This document shows positions 51,706 to 54,894 of a DNA stretch of 54,894 bases, piece by piece; position 1 is the first letter of the stretch, and each line of letters starts with the position of its first letter. The notes beneath the pieces were generated by a model, which worked only from the letters and a program-made list of their open reading frames with translations, searched no databases and had not been told where the DNA came from. Made by a program: the position numbers and the translations under genes. Source of the DNA: Desulfobulbaceae bacterium UBA5611 (lineage in GTDB: Bacteria > Desulfobacterota > Desulfobulbia > Desulfobulbales > Desulfocapsaceae); the NCBI GenBank assembly GCA_002424635.1, contig DIKT01000093.1, forward strand, positions 15,293 to 70,186, read 5' to 3'.

Positions 51706-52452
51706 ATGTTTGTTGGGGTAGATCTGGGCTCACGGGCCATCAAGCTTGCCGCCTGGCAAGGTGGCCAGCTGGTTGATTTCAAGATAAAGGAAAGTGGTTT
51801 TGAACCGCACCGGCTGGTGCAGGAGATGATTCAGGAGTATGAGCCCTGTTCGGTGGTGGCAACCGGCTATGGCCGTCATCTGGTGAAAGAGTATTTTGCC
51901 TATGAGGTGATTACCGAGATCAAGGCCCATAGTCTTGGGGTTCACGCCTTGCTGCCTGAGGCGACCACCGTTGTTGATATCGGCGGTCAGGATTCCAAGG
52001 TGATCTCACTGGGTAACAGGGGGCAGGTGGTAAATTTCCAGATGAACGATAAATGTGCCGCCGGCACCGGTCGTTTTCTGGAGATCATGGCCACCTCCCT
52101 GGCTTATTCCCTGACAGAGTTCGGTCCGGCGGCCTTGGCCTCTGACAGGGAAGTGCAGATCAACTCCATGTGCACCGTCTTTGCCGAATCAGAGGTCATC
52201 TCCCTGAAAAACCGGGGTATCCCCAGACAGCATATTGCCCGGGCCGTGCATGCCTCGGTGGCCGACCGTATTCTGTCCATGCTCAACCGGGTCGGTTATG
52301 GCGCCACCATCGCCTTTTCAGGCGGCGTGGCCAATAACCCCTGTATTGTCGAGATGGTGCGGCGGAGGTTGGACAATGTCCATGTGATCGTCCCGGAAAA
52401 TCCCAGCATCATCGGCGCCCTGGGGGCTGCAATCGAGGCTGGTCGGGCGTAA
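51706..52452 (+). CDS. Acyl-CoA dehydratase activase (HgdC/YjiL-like, ATP-dependent electron donor)
   Basis: 248 residues from ATG 51706 (AGGAA 9 nt upstream). An ASKHA-fold ATPase: FVGVDLGSRAIKLA phosphate loop, VVDIGGQDSKVI, NDKCAAGTGRF and FSGGVANNP. The Cys in NDKCAAGTG and the Cys in NSMCTVFAESE are the ligands that share one [4Fe-4S] cluster between two subunits. ATP hydrolysis drives electrons into the double-cubane partner encoded just upstream. The two genes are 19 bp apart and clearly one operon. Confidence 0.92.
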   Translation: MFVGVDLGSRAIKLAAWQGGQLVDFKIKESGFEPHRLVQEMIQEYEPCSVVATGYGRHLVKEYFAYEVITEIKAHSLGVHALLPEATTVVDIGGQDSKVISLGNRGQVVNFQMNDKCAAGTGRFLEIMATSLAYSLTEFGPAALASDREVQINSMCTVFAESEVISLKNRGIPRQHIARAVHASVADRILSMLNRVGYGATIAFSGGVANNPCIVEMVRRRLDNVHVIVPENPSIIGALGAAIEAGRA

Positions 52453-52644
52453 GAAGTTTTCTACCCACAGTGTTCGTTTGTTTTTGGGTATATCCTTTTG
52501 TGCTCTGGGTGCCGGCGATCTTCTTTCTCTATGCGTGAATGAGCAACCCGGCCGATCTCCGAGGCATTGGTGTTATCAATTGCCGATCTCGGCCTGCTGC
52601 CCGTAACGTGTATAACAGAAAAATAACAGAATGGAGAAAAGTGA

Positions 52645-53658
52645 ATGAAAAAATTATGGAGTCTTTTAGTAACGGTTGCCTTCCTGCTGATGCCGGTGTG
52701 GGCTTGGGCCGGCAATGAGGGCAGCGGAACAATCACCATGGAATTTGATCTTTCCGGGCATCAAACCAATGAAGAAGCACAACTCTGGATTCCCTATCCC
52801 CTCTCGGATCGGGATCAGCTTATCAGCAAAGTGAGCGTTAGCGGTGATTATGCCGAGTCGGCCGTTTATAGTGATCAGGCATATAGCACACCTGCTTTGT
52901 ATGCCCGCTGGAACAAAGGGGCTGCCAGCCGCAAGCTGACCCTGTCGTTTCATGTTGTGCGTCAGGAGGTGATGCGCCGGGATTTTCCCGCCAATGAAGC
53001 AGCCTGGGATCCTGCTGATTACGCCACGGACCTCGCCCCGACCAGTCTCGGCCCGATCGATGGCGAGGTTAAGATACTGGCTGACAAAATCACCAAGGGC
53101 AAAACAACCGTCCTGGCAAAAGCCAAGGCGATTTATGACTGGGTATGTGAAAATATGTACCGTGATCCGGATACCCGCGGTTGCGGGCCAGGTAATGTCT
53201 GTTTACTTTTGGAAAAGCCAGGTGGAAAATGTACCGATATCCATTCTGTTTTCGTTGCCCTCTGTCGGGCCGCAGGCGTTCCCGCCCGCGAGGTTTTCGG
53301 TATCCGCCTGGGCAAAAAGGCAGAAGAGGATATTTCTACATGGCAGCATTGCTGGGCTGAATTCTACCTGCCCGGATATGACTGGGTTCCAGTAGACCCA
53401 GCTGACGTGCGTAAGATGATGCTTGTGGAAAAACTGGAACTTACTGATCCCAAAACCAGGCATTATCGAGAGTATTTCTGGGGTGGTTGGGATCAATACA
53501 GGGTGAAGCTTGCCGTGGGACGTGATCTGCGCCTGAATCCTCCGCAGCACGGCGTGCCGCTGAACACCTTCGGGTATCCTTATGCCCAGATCGGCACCAA
53601 GACCATTGACTGGCTTGATCCGAAAACCTTTAAGTATATATTTACTTTTCGTCAGTAA
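52645..53658 (+). CDS. Exported transglutaminase-like (cysteine protease fold) protein
   Basis: 337 residues. Signal peptide KKLWSLLVTVAFLLMPVWAWAG. A beta-rich N-terminal domain (residues 25-140) is followed by a transglutaminase-like core with catalytic Cys in GGKCTDIHS, His in WQHCWAEFYLPGYDW, and Asp in PVDPAD. Bacterial members of this kind are usually peptidases acting in the periplasm, not cross-linkers; the substrate is unknown. GGAG is 9 nt before the ATG. A terminator follows, so it is monocistronic. Confidence 0.88.
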   Translation: MKKLWSLLVTVAFLLMPVWAWAGNEGSGTITMEFDLSGHQTNEEAQLWIPYPLSDRDQLISKVSVSGDYAESAVYSDQAYSTPALYARWNKGAASRKLTLSFHVVRQEVMRRDFPANEAAWDPADYATDLAPTSLGPIDGEVKILADKITKGKTTVLAKAKAIYDWVCENMYRDPDTRGCGPGNVCLLLEKPGGKCTDIHSVFVALCRAAGVPAREVFGIRLGKKAEEDISTWQHCWAEFYLPGYDWVPVDPADVRKMMLVEKLELTDPKTRHYREYFWGGWDQYRVKLAVGRDLRLNPPQHGVPLNTFGYPYAQIGTKTIDWLDPKTFKYIFTFRQ

Positions 53659-53674
53659 AATGAACAATTTCAGG

Positions 53675-53720
53675 CAGACATAGGCTGAATGAAGAGTTCG
53701 GCCTATGTCTGAGCGCTTTT
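53675..53720 (+). terminator. Terminator after the transglutaminase-like gene
   Basis: Perfect 11-bp stem CAGACATAGGC / GCCTATGTCTG (53675-53711), 15-nt loop, followed shortly by TTTT. It sits 16 bp after the stop codon. Confidence 0.7.
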
Positions 53721-53864
53721 AATGATGACAAAAGGGAAAAATGAAGGAACTATAGGATAATTATTGCCGGTCCGCTTCATACTTAACACAAAGTTATGCA
53801 GCCGGTATGCAGCATACTATTTCCCCTTAAATTATTATGAGCCAATTGAGAAGACAGCCGTGAC

Positions 53865-54368
53865 ATGATAAAGAATTTTTATCAGACAAGAAGCCTTGGC
53901 AGGCAGTTGGACAAATTACGAAGAGCAGACAAGAAGGGGGCCATGGCCGCCAGTCGGGCCGAGCAGATAATTAACAAGCTGCTGCTGTATGCCGGGGCGG
54001 AAAAAGAAGATCTGCGCTCCAAACGGACCAAATCAGGCGAGCTCCGTCTGAAAAACTGTCGAAAATATGATCTGGGTGGCGGCTACCGCTTGCTTTGTCT
54101 GCATAACGGCGAACATTTGATCTTTGTTTATGCCGGCACCCATGATGAATGCCATCAATGGTTGGAAACACACCGAGGCAGTGCCCTGGATGCCGAAATT
54201 TACCGGGAATCTTTAACAAGAATCACTCTGACCCCGGAGGATGAGCCCCTTGGCTGTGCCGAGATTTTGCCGGTCACGGCCGAGCCTGATCAGTATGAAG
54301 AAGAGCTGCTTGCCAGATTAGATGACAAGACATTGGGCTATATATTTCGTGGCTTCACTGGGAACTGA
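53865..54368 (+). CDS. Hypothetical protein with RelE/ParE-toxin-like fold
   Basis: 167 residues, no signal peptide. Residues 1-110 resemble the RelE/ParE superfamily: an N-terminal helix pair (LGRQLDKLRRADKKG), then strands GELRLKNCRKYDLGGGYRLLCLHNGEHLIFVYAGTHDECHQWLE. The GGYRLL-CL-HLIFVYAGTHDE pattern is the typical three-strand sheet. The 55-residue C-terminal extension is acidic and unusual. No antitoxin gene lies next to it. The start has no clear ribosome-binding site. A translation-related toxin or a degenerate relative are both possible. Confidence 0.6.
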   Translation: MIKNFYQTRSLGRQLDKLRRADKKGAMAASRAEQIINKLLLYAGAEKEDLRSKRTKSGELRLKNCRKYDLGGGYRLLCLHNGEHLIFVYAGTHDECHQWLETHRGSALDAEIYRESLTRITLTPEDEPLGCAEILPVTAEPDQYEEELLARLDDKTLGYIFRGFTGN

Positions 54369-54423
54369 TGATGCCATTTCAGACTTTACAGTCATTAAAA
54401 AACAGTCCACCAAGACTGCTTGG

Positions 54424-54894
54424 TTAATGCTGATAAATCATTACCGGCTGGCCGATCAGCTTTTCTAAAGGCTCGACATGATGGTTGCCTTTTTGCAGGG
54501 CAGAAAAAAGGATCTTCAGTTCGTATCTCCAGCAGGCGGTATCGTCGTTTTTTGGGGCCACATCATGCAGAAGAATGATGTCACCGCCCTTGAGCTTGGC
54601 CAGAACGCGCTGGGCCAGGTTGGTAATCTTTTTGTTCCCCCGATCAAACACCCGGCAGCTGAAGGTAACGGTCACCAGCTCTTCTTCCAACAGGACCTGT
54701 TTCAGGCGGGGATTGCTTATCCCGGCCGGTGGTCGGAAAACCAGAGTCTGCACTCCTGATTGGCGCAACACTTCCTGGGTGTGCTGAATATCCCGCCGTA
54801 ATCTCTTCCGACTTCTCAACATCAGCAGATTGTCATGGTGCCAGGAATGATTGCCGATGCTGTGCCCTTGGCTCAGAATAGCGGCAATGAGCTC
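54424..54894 (-). CDS. Polysaccharide deacetylase, NodB-type (5' part outside window)
   Basis: The C-terminal 156 residues of a carbohydrate esterase family 4 protein; the frame continues beyond the right edge. The metal-binding motif 2 is seen at the edge (SIGNHSWHHDN, an H-x3-H pair), the FRPPAGISN motif 3 follows, then the C-terminal GGDIILLHDV motif 5 with the catalytic His. It would remove N- or O-acetyl groups from a cell-surface sugar. Which sugar cannot be told from this part. Confidence 0.87.
   Translation of the reverse strand, partial: ELIAAILSQGHSIGNHSWHHDNLLMLRSRKRLRRDIQHTQEVLRQSGVQTLVFRPPAGISNPRLKQVLLEEELVTVTFSCRVFDRGNKKITNLAQRVLAKLKGGDIILLHDVAPKNDDTACWRYELKILFSALQKGNHHVEPLEKLIGQPVMIYQH

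Noticed and set aside
50766..51782. 338-residue open frame antisense to the double-cubane reductase
   Set aside because: Shadow of a well-supported gene; similar long antisense frames occur over chrB, corA and the Na/Pi gene.
1..54894. CRISPR arrays
   Set aside because: No regularly spaced direct repeats were seen anywhere in the window.

Overview
The window looks like chromosome of a Gram-negative anaerobe, most likely a member of the Desulfobacterota (Desulfobulbales-like); this is an inference. It rests on LPS genes (kdsA, kdsC, lptC), a double-cubane 2-hydroxyacyl-CoA-dehydratase-like reductase with its ATP-driven activase, the order Nif3-like / zinc-ribbon protein / rnpB, and a gene that apparently uses selenocysteine. 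No ribosomal RNA or CRISPR array was seen.

Layout. 1-2.3 kb (minus): RNase P RNA cut by the window edge, zinc-ribbon coiled-coil protein, Nif3-like protein, tRNA with CAT anticodon. 2.5-6.5 kb (plus): membrane M48 peptidase with TPRs, endonuclease IV, SmpB and its partner tmRNA. 6.6-12 kb (minus): secreted RCC1-repeat protein, then a TetR-HlyD-FtsX-ABC efflux operon with a perfect 11-bp-arm operator at the regulator promoter. 12.2-17 kb: Ca2+/Na+ antiporter and methyltransferase (plus), a ChrB / small protein / MFS cluster (minus), a DUF486 membrane protein. 17-24.4 kb: phosphate and metal transport (Na/Pi cotransporter-PhoU, CorA with a GTN instead of GMN motif, pstSCAB-phoU). 24.4-31.3 kb: FAD oxidoreductase, FabI-like reductase, TrmO, and the pyrG-kdsA-kdsC-lptC operon. 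31.4-32.4 kb: exported MsrA-MsrB fusion.

33-42.3 kb is an accessory island: seven genes in one orientation, separated by short spacers. Several spacers fold like integron attC sites, with R boxes close to RYYYAAC/GTTRRRY and, in three of them, extrahelical G and/or A bases on the same arm. No integrase is in the window, so it reads as a cassette array lacking an integrase (CALIN-like), possibly the end of a larger integron. Its genes include an MmeI-type restriction-modification enzyme, an Mrr-like nuclease, a possible HEPN protein and several proteins I cannot name, suggesting a defence role. A decayed IS1182-type transposase follows.

43.2-47.7 kb: exported protein of unknown function and copA-copB copper resistance. 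47.8-49.1 kb: two members of a small terminal-inverted-repeat element (141 bp, and a 26-bp deletion form) with 4-bp target duplications (a third copy is at 26.35 kb), then an ArsM-like methyltransferase whose in-frame TGA sits at a conserved cysteine position and is followed by a hairpin matching the bacterial SECIS consensus. This is the strongest candidate for something new. 49.3-54.9 kb: pyrF, double-cubane reductase plus activase, exported transglutaminase-like protein, a RelE-fold-like small protein, and a polysaccharide deacetylase cut by the window end.
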